This document shows, one piece after another, positions 39,947 to 49,798 of a DNA stretch of 64,000 bases (its first letter is position 1; each line of letters starts with the position of its first letter). A model generated the notes under the pieces. That model had not been told where the DNA came from. It was given only the letters and a program-made list of their open reading frames with translations, and did not search any database. A program made the position numbers and the translations under genes. The stretch is from positions 1 to 64,000 of the forward strand of contig NZ_JAJSDZ010000009.1 in assembly GCF_021272385.1 (NCBI RefSeq). Direction: 5' to 3'. This DNA is from Vibrio salinus. GTDB taxonomy: Bacteria; Pseudomonadota; Gammaproteobacteria; Enterobacterales; Vibrionaceae.

Positions 39947-40768
39947 TTAGTTCTTCTTCTCCAGAATGTTGTTCCAGGGAAGATCAGGATCACCGACCAC
40001 AATAAAGTTCGGATTTTCCAGGGTTTCCCTTCGGTTATATGACAGCGGATCCAACATAGTGCTCATAATTGTTCCCCCGGCTTCTTCAACAATGCATTGT
40101 GTGGCTGCTGTGTCCCATTCACCGGTTGGTCCGAGGCGCAGGTAACAATCAACGGCGCCCTCGGCGACCAGACAAGCTTTTAATGCCGCTGAACCGAGAG
40201 GAACCAGATCATAGTTCCAGGCTGTGCTGAGCCGGTTGGTAATGCGGTTGATATTTTGCCGGCGACTGATGGCAATCGAGATGGACTGATTTTGCGTCTC
40301 ATGATGATGGGTAGAAATCCGGACACTTTCCGACATGTCAGGAATTTTCCAGGCTCCTTTTCCCTGATAGGCATAATAGGTCACACCGGAAACCGGACCA
40401 TAAACAACGCCCATGACCGGATGATGATTATCAATTAACGCGATGACCGTGGCAAAGTCACCACTTCGGGCAATAAATTCCTGCGTTCCATCCAGTGGAT
40501 CAACCAGCCAGTATTTTGACCATTCGGAACGGGTTTTCAGACTGATGTCTGCGGCTTCTTCTGATAGCACCGGGATATCGGGTGTCAGAGCTTTAAGTTG
40601 CTCAGTAATGAATTTATGTGCCGCTAAGTCGGCAGAGGTAACGGGTGTTTCGTCTTTTTTGGTGTATTCGTCGTAAGACTTGCTCTGATAGTAGTCCAGA
40701 ATAATCTGTCCTGCGGATCTGGCGATTTTAATTACGTCAGGTATTAAACCGGAACAATCGGCCCCCAT
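39947..40768 (-). CDS. cysQ: 3'(2'),5'-bisphosphate nucleotidase CysQ
   Basis: Hydrolyses 3'-phosphoadenosine 5'-phosphate to AMP, recycling the by-product of sulfate assimilation; lithium-sensitive inositol-monophosphatase fold. 273 residues with the metal-binding set EEAAD (about 72-76), DPLDGTQEF (about 93-101) and WDTAA near 219. It lies 12 nt after nudE on the same strand. T2SS-cysQ-nudE is the usual Vibrio neighbourhood. Confidence 0.94.
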   Translation of the reverse strand: MGADCSGLIPDVIKIARSAGQIILDYYQSKSYDEYTKKDETPVTSADLAAHKFITEQLKALTPDIPVLSEEAADISLKTRSEWSKYWLVDPLDGTQEFIARSGDFATVIALIDNHHPVMGVVYGPVSGVTYYAYQGKGAWKIPDMSESVRISTHHHETQNQSISIAISRRQNINRITNRLSTAWNYDLVPLGSAALKACLVAEGAVDCYLRLGPTGEWDTAATQCIVEEAGGTIMSTMLDPLSYNRRETLENPNFIVVGDPDLPWNNILEKKN

Positions 40769-40780
40769 GATGTGATCCCC

Positions 40781-41344
40781 TTAGGCTATACCGTTACTTT
40801 GTTGTAATGAACGCAATGTCAGCATCAGTGCTGCAATACTACGGGCTTCGCTGAAGTCCAGATGTGACAGTAACTCTTCGGCCTGAGAAAGTGGCCAGCG
40901 AATGACCTCCAATGGTTCCGGTTCGTCACCCTCTAAACGCTCCGGATACAAATCCTGAGCGATAAATAAGGTCATACGACTGGAAAAATAGGAAGGTGCG
41001 ACAAGCAGTTCTTTCAGATAGGTGAGTTTATTAGCACCAAAACCGATTTCTTCTTTTAATTCTCTGACCGCTGCCTGTTCGGCGGATTCGCCGGGATCAA
41101 TCAGACCTTTAGGAAAGCCTAATTCATAGTTTTCGGTTCCGGCTGCGTATTCTCTGATCAGCAGAATGTCGCCGTTTTCGGTTATCGGGACCACCATCAC
41201 GGCATGGCGGTTTACGGGTTTCATCCGTTCGTAAGTGCGTTCTTCTCCGTTTGAAAAGCGAAGATCCAACGACTCTATCGTAAATAAGCGGGATTTTGCC
41301 TGAGTCTCAACCGATAAAATCTCCGGACGTGCTTTGCCTGGCAT
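40781..41344 (-). CDS. nudE: ADP compounds hydrolase NudE
   Basis: Nudix hydrolase acting on ADP-ribose, NADH and Ap3A-type compounds. About 187 residues; the Nudix box GLIDPGESAEQAAVRELKEE spans about 85-104. The frame opens at a GTG (41353), but AAGGAGGTG sits right there as a strong Shine-Dalgarno 8 nt before ATGCCAGGC, so the ATG at 41344 is chosen. First gene of nudE-cysQ. Confidence 0.93.
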   Translation of the reverse strand: MPGKARPEILSVETQAKSRLFTIESLDLRFSNGEERTYERMKPVNRHAVMVVPITENGDILLIREYAAGTENYELGFPKGLIDPGESAEQAAVRELKEEIGFGANKLTYLKELLVAPSYFSSRMTLFIAQDLYPERLEGDEPEPLEVIRWPLSQAEELLSHLDFSEARSIAALMLTLRSLQQSNGIA

Positions 41345-41444
41345 ACACTTCACCTCCTTATTTGCACACGAATTCTAACTATATGAGAATTTTGATAAGT
41401 TTAAAATAACAATCCATGCGCTTATCAAAGTATAAACGAAAAAA

Positions 41445-41467
41445 AAGCTGATGTTGTACATCAGCTT
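41445..41467 (-). terminator. Rho-independent terminator after nfuA
   Basis: AAGCTGATG-TTGTA-CATCAGCTT with eight T residues on the minus-strand 3' side, 22 nt beyond the nfuA stop. Confidence 0.9.
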
Positions 41468-41488
41468 ATCGGTTTCCGGTATTGACCG

Positions 41489-42085
41489 TTAGTAGTATGA
41501 ATGATCACCGCGGGCATGTTCAGTGACATCCTGCACGGCGGTCAGCTCGCCGGAAAACTGGTTAAGCAGTTCTTTTTCGATACCGTCTTTTAGTGTAACG
41601 TCAACCATGGAACAGCCATTACAGCCGCCACCAAACTGAATGACAGCAATGCCGTCATCAGTCAGTTCGACCAAATTAATGTGGCCGCCGTGTCCGGCTA
41701 ATTGTGGATTGATTTGAGTCTGAATGGCGTGTTCAAGACGATCAATCAATGGAGCATCGTCAGCCAGTTTACGCATTTTTGCGTTTGGTGCTTTCAGTGT
41801 TAACTGGGAGCCCATTTTATCGGTAACAAAATCAATTTCTGCGTCTTCAAGGAAAGGAACACTGACCTGATCGATAAAGGCAGAGAACTGACTGAACTTG
41901 AGCTCGGTATCTGTGGCTTCCACCGCTTCCTGAGGACAGTACGACACACCACATTCAGCATTAGGTGTACCTGGATTGACAACGAATACACGAATGTTGG
42001 TTCCTTCCGGCTGCTGAGCCAGAAGCTTGGCGAAATGCTCTTGGGCAGTTTCTGTGATGGTAATAGTATTTGTAGTATTTGACAC
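41489..42085 (-). CDS. nfuA: Fe-S biogenesis protein NfuA
   Basis: Carrier of a 4Fe-4S cluster for delivery to target enzymes under stress. 198 residues: degenerate A-type domain (about 8-105) and the C-terminal Nfu domain with the cluster ligands in [12 protein letters not shown] (CxxC). An open frame runs 26 codons further upstream to an ATG at 42163, but relatives start at MSN-ITITE, matching the GTG at 42085 with CAGG eight bases ahead. Confidence 0.93.
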   Translation of the reverse strand: MSNTTNTITITETAQEHFAKLLAQQPEGTNIRVFVVNPGTPNAECGVSYCPQEAVEATDTELKFSQFSAFIDQVSVPFLEDAEIDFVTDKMGSQLTLKAPNAKMRKLADDAPLIDRLEHAIQTQINPQLAGHGGHINLVELTDDGIAVIQFGGGCNGCSMVDVTLKDGIEKELLNQFSGELTAVQDVTEHARGDHSYY

Positions 42086-42184
42086 GATGAATACCTGAGT
42101 AAATCTGTAGGATATTGTGAATATTCTACTCCTGTAACGGCGCTGAGCCAAACCTTTATTCATATCATAAACGAGATATGAGAT

Positions 42185-42883
42185 TTAATCGGGTTCAGGA
42201 GTTCGGCATATACAATAAATATCAATGGTTTCGACACCTAATTCAAGCAATTTTTCGCATAATACTGACAAAGTCGCACCTGTGGTGACAACATCATCGA
42301 CGATAGCGATGTGTTTTATGTCTGGTCGGGTCGACAGAGAAAAAGTCTGGTTGAGATTAGTGAGCCTCTGTATTCGGTTAAGCTGTTGTTGAGGTCTTGT
42401 ATAACGGTGTTTTTTGAAACAGGAACGAAGGGGAAGGTGGTGGTATTTTGCCAGGTAAAAGGCCAGTCTTTCACTCTGATTGAATCCCCGGACCAAAAAG
42501 CGGCGCCAGTGCAAAGGTACGTAAGTCAGGCATTCCGGCCTGCTCTCCGGTTTGATGCGTTCACTGAGTAATCTGGCAAGCGGTTCTATGATATCAAATT
42601 GTCGTTTATGCTTAATCTGATGGATGTAATGACTGAGCGGAAAAGCATAATCTCCGAGGCAGGTCAGGTGGTGCCATGGCGGAGGTGAAATCAGGCACTG
42701 GCCGCATAGCCGGGTTTCTCTGCTCATTGGCAATCCGCAGCGCAGACAGCGGGACACCGGACGAAACCAGTTCAGACAGTAAGAACACCAGTATCTGTCA
42801 TCCGAATCAAGTGGAAGGTGGCATAAGGGACAGATACGATTGACGGTTTGTGAAATGGTTTTTTTCCATCGTTGCGCTAACAT
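42185..42883 (-). CDS. comF: ComF/GntX family phosphoribosyltransferase-like protein
   Basis: 232 residues. The N-terminal double zinc ribbon has CPLC, CSYC, CLRC and CGQC pairs (about 18-75); the C-terminal phosphoribosyltransferase domain has the PRPP-loop motif IAIVDDVVTTGATL near 190. ComF-type proteins are needed for DNA uptake in naturally competent bacteria, including Vibrio; the E. coli relative is GntX/YhgH. Divergent from bioH, as in relatives. Confidence 0.92.
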   Translation of the reverse strand: MLAQRWKKTISQTVNRICPLCHLPLDSDDRYWCSYCLNWFRPVSRCLRCGLPMSRETRLCGQCLISPPPWHHLTCLGDYAFPLSHYIHQIKHKRQFDIIEPLARLLSERIKPESRPECLTYVPLHWRRFLVRGFNQSERLAFYLAKYHHLPLRSCFKKHRYTRPQQQLNRIQRLTNLNQTFSLSTRPDIKHIAIVDDVVTTGATLSVLCEKLLELGVETIDIYCICRTPEPD

Positions 42884-42965
42884 GGCACCTCAAGTTGTAC
42901 AATTTTATTCATTTTAGACGATGACAGCCCACGTAAAGTTGGTAAGAAGTAGGAGAGTCTGCGAG

Positions 42966-43733
42966 ATGGGAGAGAAAATTTATTGGCAGGTCGAAGGAGA
43001 AGGCGATGATATCGTTTTTTTGCATGGCTGGGGCATGAATGGGGCCGTATGGGCTAATACTCTGGATGCTTTGAAGGCGCGGTATCGTGTTCACATTGTT
43101 GACTTGCCGGGGTATGGGTTCAGTGCTGACTCTCCTGCATTATCGCTTGATGATATTGTCGACCGGTTGCTTCTTCAGGCTCCGGAAAAGGCGGTCTGGC
43201 TGGGCTGGTCTCTGGGGGGGCTGGTGGCATCTCTGGTTGCGCTTCGCTTTCCCGGTTATGTCAGTAAACTGGTGACGGTTGCCAGTTCGCCGAAATTTGC
43301 TGCCAGCTCACCATGGCGGGGTATTCAGCCTCAGGTTCTGGCGGACTTTACCACTCAGTTAGTCGATAACTTTCAACTGACGATTGAGCGGTTTATGGCA
43401 CTTCAGGCAATGGGAAGTCCGACGGCAAGGCAGGATGTAAAACTGTTGAAAAAGACAGTATTATCCCGGCCTCAACCAAATCCGGACGCTTTACTGGCCG
43501 GACTGGCGATGCTGGAGAACGTTGATTTGAGAGAAGAGATGACCACGTTAACGGTACCGATGCTGAGGATGTATGGCAGACTGGATGGACTGGTTCCGGT
43601 TAAGGTTGCGAAAACATTAGATAAATGTTGGCCTCAGACAGAAAGCGTCATCTTTTCTCAGTCTTCTCATGCCCCGTTTATTACTGAGCCTGAAGCGTTT
43701 GTGCAAGAGTTGACGTCGTTTATCGGGAAGTAG
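42966..43733 (+). CDS. bioH: pimeloyl-ACP methyl ester carboxylesterase BioH
   Basis: Alpha/beta hydrolase that removes the methyl group from pimeloyl-ACP methyl ester and so ends the pimelate stage of biotin synthesis. About 255 residues: oxyanion region FLHGWGMNG, nucleophile elbow GWSLGG (Ser near 80), Asp in MYGRLDGLVP and His in QSSHAPF. The frame is open from an ATG at 42921, but family proteins start close to IYWQVEG, so the ATG at 42966 is preferred. Divergent from comF. Confidence 0.93.
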   Translation: MGEKIYWQVEGEGDDIVFLHGWGMNGAVWANTLDALKARYRVHIVDLPGYGFSADSPALSLDDIVDRLLLQAPEKAVWLGWSLGGLVASLVALRFPGYVSKLVTVASSPKFAASSPWRGIQPQVLADFTTQLVDNFQLTIERFMALQAMGSPTARQDVKLLKKTVLSRPQPNPDALLAGLAMLENVDLREEMTTLTVPMLRMYGRLDGLVPVKVAKTLDKCWPQTESVIFSQSSHAPFITEPEAFVQELTSFIGK

Positions 43734-43863
43734 TTAAGTCAGATTTGTGTAAATATCAATCAATAAGTGCTAAATTTTTAAACGGATGGGTCGATATTAT
43801 GTCTAACTCACTGGTATTCAGAAAAAGAATGAGTGAGTCGGGCGATGCTGAGGAGGATCGGCT

Positions 43864-44337
43864 ATGATTGTGTCACCAAATAATGTCAGTGTGCCACTGA
43901 TCGCCCCATCGGTGAATGTGCCTACGGAGCAGACCGCGAGGGAGAATAAAATTCGCGAGCCTGTTACGCCAACCGTTCACTTATCCAAAACCAGTGCTGA
44001 AAAAAAGGTCAAAGCCGACGAGAAGAGACGTAAACAGGCAGCCTGGGATCCCTCTGACCATCCTGAATATGACATTGATGACGGAACGGAAGTCGATGTT
44101 TCGACGGAACAGAAGGAACCGGAAAGCGAGCTTGAACGCCTTTTTAAATTATTAGCTTTAGCTACTTACAGCAAGGATCAGGGAAAAGGGTATGCAATTC
44201 GGTTTCGGTTACCTAAACACATTATTGATGAAGCGATAACCGAAGGTGCGATGGCCAGACGGCGGACCATAATAAAATATCACTATGGTCATGCGATTGC
44301 GCCAAACACACCATCGGAAGTAATAGCAGTACTGTAG
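43864..44337 (+). CDS. conserved Vibrio-type hypothetical protein
   Basis: 157 residues, not recognised as a known enzyme. The first 100 are low-complexity and charged (basic EKKVKADEKRRKQ, then acidic YDIDDGTEVDVSTEQKEPESELER), likely disordered. The last 55 form a compact helical part (LERLFKLLALATYSKDQGKGYAIRFRLPKHIIDEAI). GAGGAT precedes the ATG. A 22-codon frame (43799-43867, starting MSNSLVFRKRMS) overlaps its start as ATGA and could be a coupled leader peptide. A strong terminator follows. Confidence 0.7.
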   Translation: MIVSPNNVSVPLIAPSVNVPTEQTARENKIREPVTPTVHLSKTSAEKKVKADEKRRKQAAWDPSDHPEYDIDDGTEVDVSTEQKEPESELERLFKLLALATYSKDQGKGYAIRFRLPKHIIDEAITEGAMARRRTIIKYHYGHAIAPNTPSEVIAVL

Positions 44338-44349
44338 AAGTACGTTTGG

Positions 44350-44380
44350 ATACCCACTTGTTTTCAAGTGGGTATTTTTT
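44350..44380. terminator. bidirectional terminator between the hypothetical gene and tex
   Basis: ATACCCACTTG-TTTT-CAAGTGGGTAT followed by TTTTT. It serves the + gene and lies at the stop of the convergent tex. Confidence 0.9.
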
Positions 44381-46691
44381 ACTTTTTCGCTTTGGCGAAG
44401 GCGGCCGCAAAGGCACCGCCCATCGCACTGTTCTGCGATTCATTTTTTCCTGATGAACGTGGTGTCTTGGTTTTTCGCGGTGCGTTTCCCCGGCTATTGC
44501 GATTATCCTGTCCCGGTTCGTCCGTCAGGCGCATTGACAAGGCAATCCGCTTACGTTGCACATCCACTTCCATGACTTTTACTTTAACGACATCACCGGC
44601 TTTGACGACTTCGCGCGGATCTGAAACAAAGCGATCGGTCAGAGCAGAAATATGAACCAGTCCGTCCTGATGAACCCCAATATCGACAAAGGCGCCGAAA
44701 TTCGCCACGTTGGAAACCACGCCTTCCAGCACCATTCCCGGTTCAAGATCGGACATTTCAGTGATGCCTTCAGCGAATGTTGCCGTTTTGAATTCCGGGC
44801 GCGGATCCCGTCCCGGTTTATCGAGTTCCCGGATGATATCGGTAACTGTCGGGATCCCAAAGCTATCGTCAGTGTAATCAACGGCATTCAGTTTGCGCAG
44901 GAACTCAGAGTCTCCAATCAGAGCGCCGATATTTTTTTTGTTCTGGTCTGCAATTTTTTTGACCACCGGATAAGCTTCCGGGTGAACGGCGGACGAATCA
45001 AGCGGATTTTTACCATTCATGATCCGTAAGAATCCAGCACATTGCTCATAAGCTTTTGGCCCTAAGCGGGGAACTTTTTTCAATGTGGTCCGGCTGTCAA
45101 AGCGGCCATGCTCATCACGGAACGCCACAATATTCTGAGCCAGTGTGGTCGATAAACCGGCGACCCGGGTAAGAAGCGCCGACGAGGCGGTATTCACATC
45201 GACCCCCACCGCGTTCACGCAGTCTTCAACAATGGCATCGAGGCGTTTTGCCAGCAGGCTCTGGCTGACATCGTGCTGATATTGACCTACCCCAATGGAT
45301 TGCGGGTCAATTTTCACCAGCTCGGCAAGCGGGTCCTGAAGACGGCGGGCAATGGAAACCGCGCCACGCAGGGAGACATCCATATCCGGGAATTCTTTTG
45401 CAGCCAGTTCTGAGGCCGAATAAACCGAAGCCCCGGCCTCGCTGACGACAATTTTCTGTACTTTCAGGCTACCACGTTTAATCAAATCAGCGGCGAAAGC
45501 ATCGGTTTCACGTGAAGCAGTACCATTACCGATCGCGATCAGGTCGACGTTATGTTTTTTGACTAATGCACCGATAACCTGAATGGCTTGCTCATACTGC
45601 TTCTGTGGCGGGTGAGGGTAAATGGCACAGGTATCGAGAACTTTACCAGTGGCATCTACAACCGCGACTTTACATCCGGTACGTAGACCCGGATCCAGTC
45701 CAAGAGTTGCACGGGGGCCGGCGGGTGCTGCCATCAGCAAATCTTTCAGGTTCGTTGCGAAAACGTCAATGGCTTCGATTTCAGCACGCTCTTTCATGGC
45801 CCCCATCAGCTCGGTTTCCATGTGCATTGAAACTTTAATCCGCCAGGCCCAGTTAATGACCTGCTTACGCCATTTATCCGCCGGAGCATCGCTTAGGTGA
45901 ATGCCGTAGTGTTCGCTAATCAGGGTTTCACAATATGATTCTGCACGGCTGCCTTCTTCCTGATCCGGATCGGCGTTTAACGTTAGGGATAAAATACCTT
46001 CGTTGCGGCCCCGTAACATGGCCAATGCCCGGTGTGACGGTACGGTACTGATTCTTTCCTGATGATCGAAATAATCTTTAAATTTCTCACCTTGCTGCTC
46101 TTTACCGGTTAATACCTTAGAAACTAATAATGCATTGCGGTTTAAGTACTGACGGACTTTGTCCAGTAGGTGGGCATCTTCTGCCATTCGCTCCATTAAA
46201 ATAGCCCGGGCACCGTCCAGTGCATCTTTGACCTCATTGATGCCATTCTCTGTATTCAGGTATTCCTGAGCCGCAGTCTCAGGATTTTGAGCCGGGTTTT
46301 TCCATAACGAGTCTGCTAACGGTTCCAAGCCTGCTTCAATGGCTATCTGACCTTTTGTCCGGCGTTTAGGTTTGTATGGCAGATATAAATCTTCCAGCAG
46401 TGTTTTACTGTCGGCCTGTTCAATCTCTTTTTGCAGTTCAGGGGTTAATTTGCCTTGTTCTTCAATGGATTTCAGAATGGTTTTACGGCGTTCCCCAAGC
46501 TCACGTAGGTAAGATAAACGGCTGTCTAAGGTTCGCAGCTGGGTATCATCTAATCCGCCGGTGACTTCTTTCCGGTACCGGGCGATAAAAGGGACGGTAT
46601 TCCCGTCATCAATCAGCGTTACCGCCGCATTGACTTGTTCCGGGCGTACATTCAGTTCTGACGCTATGATTTTACAGATAGCTTGGCTCAT
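44379..46691 (-). CDS. tex: Tex/YhgF family RNA-binding transcription accessory protein
   Basis: 770 residues with the full Tex order: N-terminal helical domain (about 1-200), YqgF nuclease-like domain ([19 protein letters not shown] near 330), helix-hairpin-helix repeats (about 500-555), then an S1 RNA-binding domain ([21 protein letters not shown] near 650). The C-terminal tail is basic and low-complexity, ending AAFAKAKK. Binds nucleic acid and affects gene expression and toxin production in some pathogens; exact role unsettled. Confidence 0.96.
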   Translation of the reverse strand: MSQAICKIIASELNVRPEQVNAAVTLIDDGNTVPFIARYRKEVTGGLDDTQLRTLDSRLSYLRELGERRKTILKSIEEQGKLTPELQKEIEQADSKTLLEDLYLPYKPKRRTKGQIAIEAGLEPLADSLWKNPAQNPETAAQEYLNTENGINEVKDALDGARAILMERMAEDAHLLDKVRQYLNRNALLVSKVLTGKEQQGEKFKDYFDHQERISTVPSHRALAMLRGRNEGILSLTLNADPDQEEGSRAESYCETLISEHYGIHLSDAPADKWRKQVINWAWRIKVSMHMETELMGAMKERAEIEAIDVFATNLKDLLMAAPAGPRATLGLDPGLRTGCKVAVVDATGKVLDTCAIYPHPPQKQYEQAIQVIGALVKKHNVDLIAIGNGTASRETDAFAADLIKRGSLKVQKIVVSEAGASVYSASELAAKEFPDMDVSLRGAVSIARRLQDPLAELVKIDPQSIGVGQYQHDVSQSLLAKRLDAIVEDCVNAVGVDVNTASSALLTRVAGLSTTLAQNIVAFRDEHGRFDSRTTLKKVPRLGPKAYEQCAGFLRIMNGKNPLDSSAVHPEAYPVVKKIADQNKKNIGALIGDSEFLRKLNAVDYTDDSFGIPTVTDIIRELDKPGRDPRPEFKTATFAEGITEMSDLEPGMVLEGVVSNVANFGAFVDIGVHQDGLVHISALTDRFVSDPREVVKAGDVVKVKVMEVDVQRKRIALSMRLTDEPGQDNRNSRGNAPRKTKTPRSSGKNESQNSAMGGAFAAAFAKAKK

Positions 46692-46864
46692 CCGGTTCTT
46701 CTCTTTATGTTCTGATAGATCGTTATCGCAGATAATGCGCTAAATGAGGATAATATGGGGGCGTTTGCGCTCATTTTCCAGTCGGAGAGGAGAAACGTAA
46801 AAGAAATCGCGCTGTTAATTGTCAGGAACCGGATAAATTGGTGAAGATTATGTGGTGTAGGTTG

Positions 46865-47203
46865 CTATGGTCTCCAAATAAAATATTTGAAGAAAAGAAT
46901 AACTGAAGCAAGAACAATAAATCCTAGCCAACCTAATATTTGGTTTATGTTCTCATTTAATCCTGAATTGAATTCTGGAAATAAAATCAAAATGAGGGGA
47001 AGTATTGGGAAAATACCATATCCCCTTCCTAAATATACTGAAGTACTGATTCCTTCTGAGAAAGGAGGAATGAATAGGAAAGTAATGATATAGAGCCCAC
47101 ATAAAATGATCGCTAAATGTGCTTCTCGTTCTGAAATTTTATGTCGGTTATAAGCAAAATAAGAACCAACGATGAGTAAAAACACCGATAGAATTAAAAA
47201 CAT
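46865..47203 (-). CDS. small membrane protein downstream of the LysR gene, unknown
   Basis: 112 residues with four hydrophobic stretches (about 1-18, 28-47, 65-80 and 88-107), so probably a polytopic inner-membrane protein. No family is recognised. Its ATG overlaps the 3' end of the LysR gene by 10 nt (the last codons of LysR read into ATGTTTTTAATTC), suggesting cotranslation with it. The 170 nt between it and tex shows nothing gene-like. Confidence 0.6.
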   Translation of the reverse strand: MFLILSVFLLIVGSYFAYNRHKISEREAHLAIILCGLYIITFLFIPPFSEGISTSVYLGRGYGIFPILPLILILFPEFNSGLNENINQILGWLGFIVLASVILFFKYFIWRP

Positions 47204-48087
47204 TTGGTCTCAATACTATTATTGACCACATTTATAAACCGACTTACAACTTCTGACTGAAGACTATTTGGATAAATAAGACTGATATCCATTTCTTTCG
47301 AATCGAGTAATGGTCTGGTGACCGTACCTGCATCTCTTGCTATATTTTCAAAAGCTTCCGGTATAACCGCAATACCGAGACCTGCACTAACAAGTGACGG
47401 TACAAGAAGAGCAGTTGACGTTCTGTGAGAAATCGCTGGTTGAAAACCGCATACTTCTTCAATGACTGCCGTTGCATGATGATCTTGTTGTGAAGCATAA
47501 ATGACGAAAGACTCTTGTTGTAAGTCTTTGTAGTTCAATTTTTTTTCATTTAACAAGGGATGGTTTTGTGGAAAAAGTAATGTTAACGGTGAAGATGTGA
47601 GAAATATTGATGAAAAATCGTTGGGAATTTTTTTCCCCATTGTCGTCATAAATGCGATATGTGTTTTTTGACTTGTTAATCCTTGTAGTTGCTCGTAAGG
47701 ATCATGTTCTTCTAAACCGATAGTGACTTCTGGATATTGTTCTCTGAAATGACCAATAATCTTCCCCATCACGCCGGTATAGGCAGCAAGCCCTGAATAT
47801 GAAATGTTAATGTGTCCGGCCAGCCCCCTGAAAAGCTTCTCTGAATAGTGGACAAGTGCGTCCATATTATTAATCAGATTTCGTGATTCGGCTAAAATAC
47901 ATTTGCCGGCATCAGTCAGAATCACGTTTCGCTTATTTCTTATAAATAGCTTACCACCTAAGCGATTCTCCATGTTCTTTATTTGTATGCTTAAAGCCGG
48001 TTGTGCTATGTGTAACCTTTCGGCGGCCTTTCCAAAATGTAGTTCTTCTGCAACGCAAACAAAGTATCGTAGTTGTTTAATATCCAT
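47194..48087 (-). CDS. LysR family transcriptional regulator
   Basis: 297 residues: winged helix-turn-helix at about 1-60 (MDIKQLRYFVCVAEELHFGKAAERLHIAQPALSIQI in outline, read in pieces), then the two-lobed periplasmic-binding-like effector domain (about 90-290). The sequence resembles the CatR/CbnR branch, whose members respond to aromatic or organic acid inducers; the ligand cannot be named. It is divergent from the secreted-protein gene at 48238, the usual layout for a LysR regulator and its target. Confidence 0.92.
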   Translation of the reverse strand: MDIKQLRYFVCVAEELHFGKAAERLHIAQPALSIQIKNMENRLGGKLFIRNKRNVILTDAGKCILAESRNLINNMDALVHYSEKLFRGLAGHINISYSGLAAYTGVMGKIIGHFREQYPEVTIGLEEHDPYEQLQGLTSQKTHIAFMTTMGKKIPNDFSSIFLTSSPLTLLFPQNHPLLNEKKLNYKDLQQESFVIYASQQDHHATAVIEEVCGFQPAISHRTSTALLVPSLVSAGLGIAVIPEAFENIARDAGTVTRPLLDSKEMDISLIYPNSLQSEVVSRFINVVNNSIETKCF

Positions 48088-48143
48088 ATTTAAATAGGCC
48101 TTATTGGGAATTCAGGATATCGGATAATCTGTAATTCTTTTTA

Positions 48144-48161
48144 ATAATATAATTATATTAT
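48144..48161. promoter_or_regulatory. perfect 18-bp palindrome between the LysR gene and its divergent neighbour
   Basis: ATAATATAATTATATTAT is a perfect 9+9 inverted repeat in the 150-nt divergent intergenic region. It contains the ATA-N-TAT symmetry of LysR operators (T-N11-A class) and lies about 75 nt before the + gene, so it is a candidate recognition site. AT-rich palindromes can arise by chance. Confidence 0.45.
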
Positions 48162-48237
48162 AGACATATATTTAATATATTTCTTTTATTAATTTGACCA
48201 ATATATACTCGTTTTTGTATTAATAACGCAAAGAGAC

Positions 48238-49185
48238 ATGGATATGATTAATTTAAGAATAGGTTTGTCTGCTTTGATTTTGTCTATCGTATGCAGTTCG
48301 ACCGGTTGGGCAAGTGAGCAAACGGTTAAAGTGCACCAAACGGATGGTCAACAACAGAGTATCCCACAAGTTACCCCAATGCGCAGTATGATCATGGTTT
48401 CTGTCAGAGACGACAGTGACTTACCGGCAGCTTATCGCTGGTTGTATAAGTATCATGTGCCGGACAGTATTTCTCAGTTTATGCCTTATGTGACTAAGTA
48501 TGCGACTTACCGAGCCCTTCCTCTTCCTAGGAACGCTAAGAATTTTGGTACTTATAACTGGATTATGACTGAGCACTACTGGCTACTTAATCCGTTTAAT
48601 ACCAGTCACTCAGCTACACCCAATGGTCTGGCGTTTAGTGAAGTTTATTCTAAAGAGTATTTAAAAATCACCTGTCAACCGACCGATGGAGAATTACGGC
48701 CAAGTAAATGGGTCGGGAGTAAAGATGGTTACCATCCTACTGTATTTGTTTTCCTTCCCGTTTTTTGGGAAGACGACATTAAAGGCAGTAAGCGCACGAT
48801 CGAAGATGGGCCTAATTATCGTTGGGTGATTGCGTTCAAATATCCAAAGGGAGTCAGTCAGGAAGAGGGCGATAAATGGTTTAAAAATTCTTTTGCTAAA
48901 GAATTCGCTAAACTACCCGAAGTAAACCGAATTATTTCCAGCAGAGTTTTGAACACTCCGAGAACCAGCCCTTTCCAGCGAGTTGCGGAAATCTGGTTTG
49001 ATAACAGTAAGAAGTGGGAAAAAGCAATATCTGAAGTGAAGGGTAAAATTAACAAGCCATCATGGGCAGAATATGGGCAATTCCCATATATGGAACCTTA
49101 TAAAGATTTTGTTGGGGAGTTTTTGCTCGACAGACCAGAGTCCGATCACCTGACTCAATACCGGGGATATATTTCAACTCGCTAA
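48238..49185 (+). CDS. secreted protein of unknown function, possible EthD-like repeats
   Basis: 315-residue precursor. A signal peptide is clear (hydrophobic LSALILSIVCSSTGWA, cleavage near ASEQ at about 26-28). The mature protein has two halves that could each be a dimeric alpha-beta barrel unit: about 45-165 (RSMIMVSVRDDSDLPAAYRW, YHVPDSISQF) and about 190-310 (RWVIAFKYPKGVSQEEGDKW, AEIWFDN). That reading, similar to EthD-type proteins, is a guess from pattern only. One Cys remains in the mature part. Divergent LysR gene suggests inducible expression. Confidence 0.6.
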   Translation: MDMINLRIGLSALILSIVCSSTGWASEQTVKVHQTDGQQQSIPQVTPMRSMIMVSVRDDSDLPAAYRWLYKYHVPDSISQFMPYVTKYATYRALPLPRNAKNFGTYNWIMTEHYWLLNPFNTSHSATPNGLAFSEVYSKEYLKITCQPTDGELRPSKWVGSKDGYHPTVFVFLPVFWEDDIKGSKRTIEDGPNYRWVIAFKYPKGVSQEEGDKWFKNSFAKEFAKLPEVNRIISSRVLNTPRTSPFQRVAEIWFDNSKKWEKAISEVKGKINKPSWAEYGQFPYMEPYKDFVGEFLLDRPESDHLTQYRGYISTR

Positions 49186-49308
49186 TGCCCTTTTTCTCCG
49201 ATGATCTTTGGATAATATTGATTCAGAAATGGCGATACATTCGCCATTTCTAATATACAGCGAATCACATTATGCATAGAGAAGTGAAAATTTATCCGAT
49301 TATTTACA

Positions 49309-49323
49309 TGATAATAATTATCA
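49309..49323. promoter_or_regulatory. perfect Fur box upstream of the DUF2753 gene
   Basis: TGATAATAATTATCA is an exact 7-1-7 Fur recognition motif, 37 nt before the chosen start codon. In Vibrio such sites mark iron-repressed genes. Confidence 0.75.
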
Positions 49324-49360
49324 TTTATTATAACAATCTTCTAAATTGAGGAGTGTCATG

Positions 49361-49798
49361 ATGAGTATCAGTCAATGGGAAAAGCACACCCTGATTGCGG
49401 CTAACGCATTACAAGCCAAAGACTATGAAACCGGTGTTTTACATTATCAGAAAGCATTAACCATCAGCGATGAACTACTCTCGACGGATACGATCGCTCT
49501 GGATGATCGCCTCATGATATCGATTTATTCCTGCCATAATCTGGCGGCACTCTGGCGCGATTTGGGTGATAAAGATTATGAGCTTAAATACCTGCAACTG
49601 GCTTCCGAAAAAGTGCTCATGTTGACACCACAATGTGGTAATGATCAGTGTGAATTGTTTATTGAATCTTTGGGGTGCTGTAAAAAAGCGTTAATTGAAC
49701 ATATGAAGAATCACCCGAATCCTGACATCGCAAATCTGGTGCAAAACATCGAATCTGCTTACCAATGTAATATGATCGCCCGGTTTAAGCTGAACTAA
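49361..49798 (+). CDS. DUF2753-like helical repeat protein
   Basis: About 145 residues, all-helical, with TPR-like features (AANALQAKDYETGVLHYQKALTISDELL). Conserved cysteines occur at CGNDQCELF and ESLGCCKKA. It fits the DUF2753 family of Vibrio, whose function is unknown. A GAGGAG ribosome binding site lies 7 nt before the second ATG. The perfect Fur box immediately upstream points to iron-repressed expression, a hint that it acts in iron starvation. Confidence 0.75.
   Translation: MSISQWEKHTLIAANALQAKDYETGVLHYQKALTISDELLSTDTIALDDRLMISIYSCHNLAALWRDLGDKDYELKYLQLASEKVLMLTPQCGNDQCELFIESLGCCKKALIEHMKNHPNPDIANLVQNIESAYQCNMIARFKLN

Noticed and set aside
44368..45029. Plus-strand frames of 95 and 125 codons inside tex
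   Set aside because: Antisense shadows of an intact, well-conserved tex reading frame.
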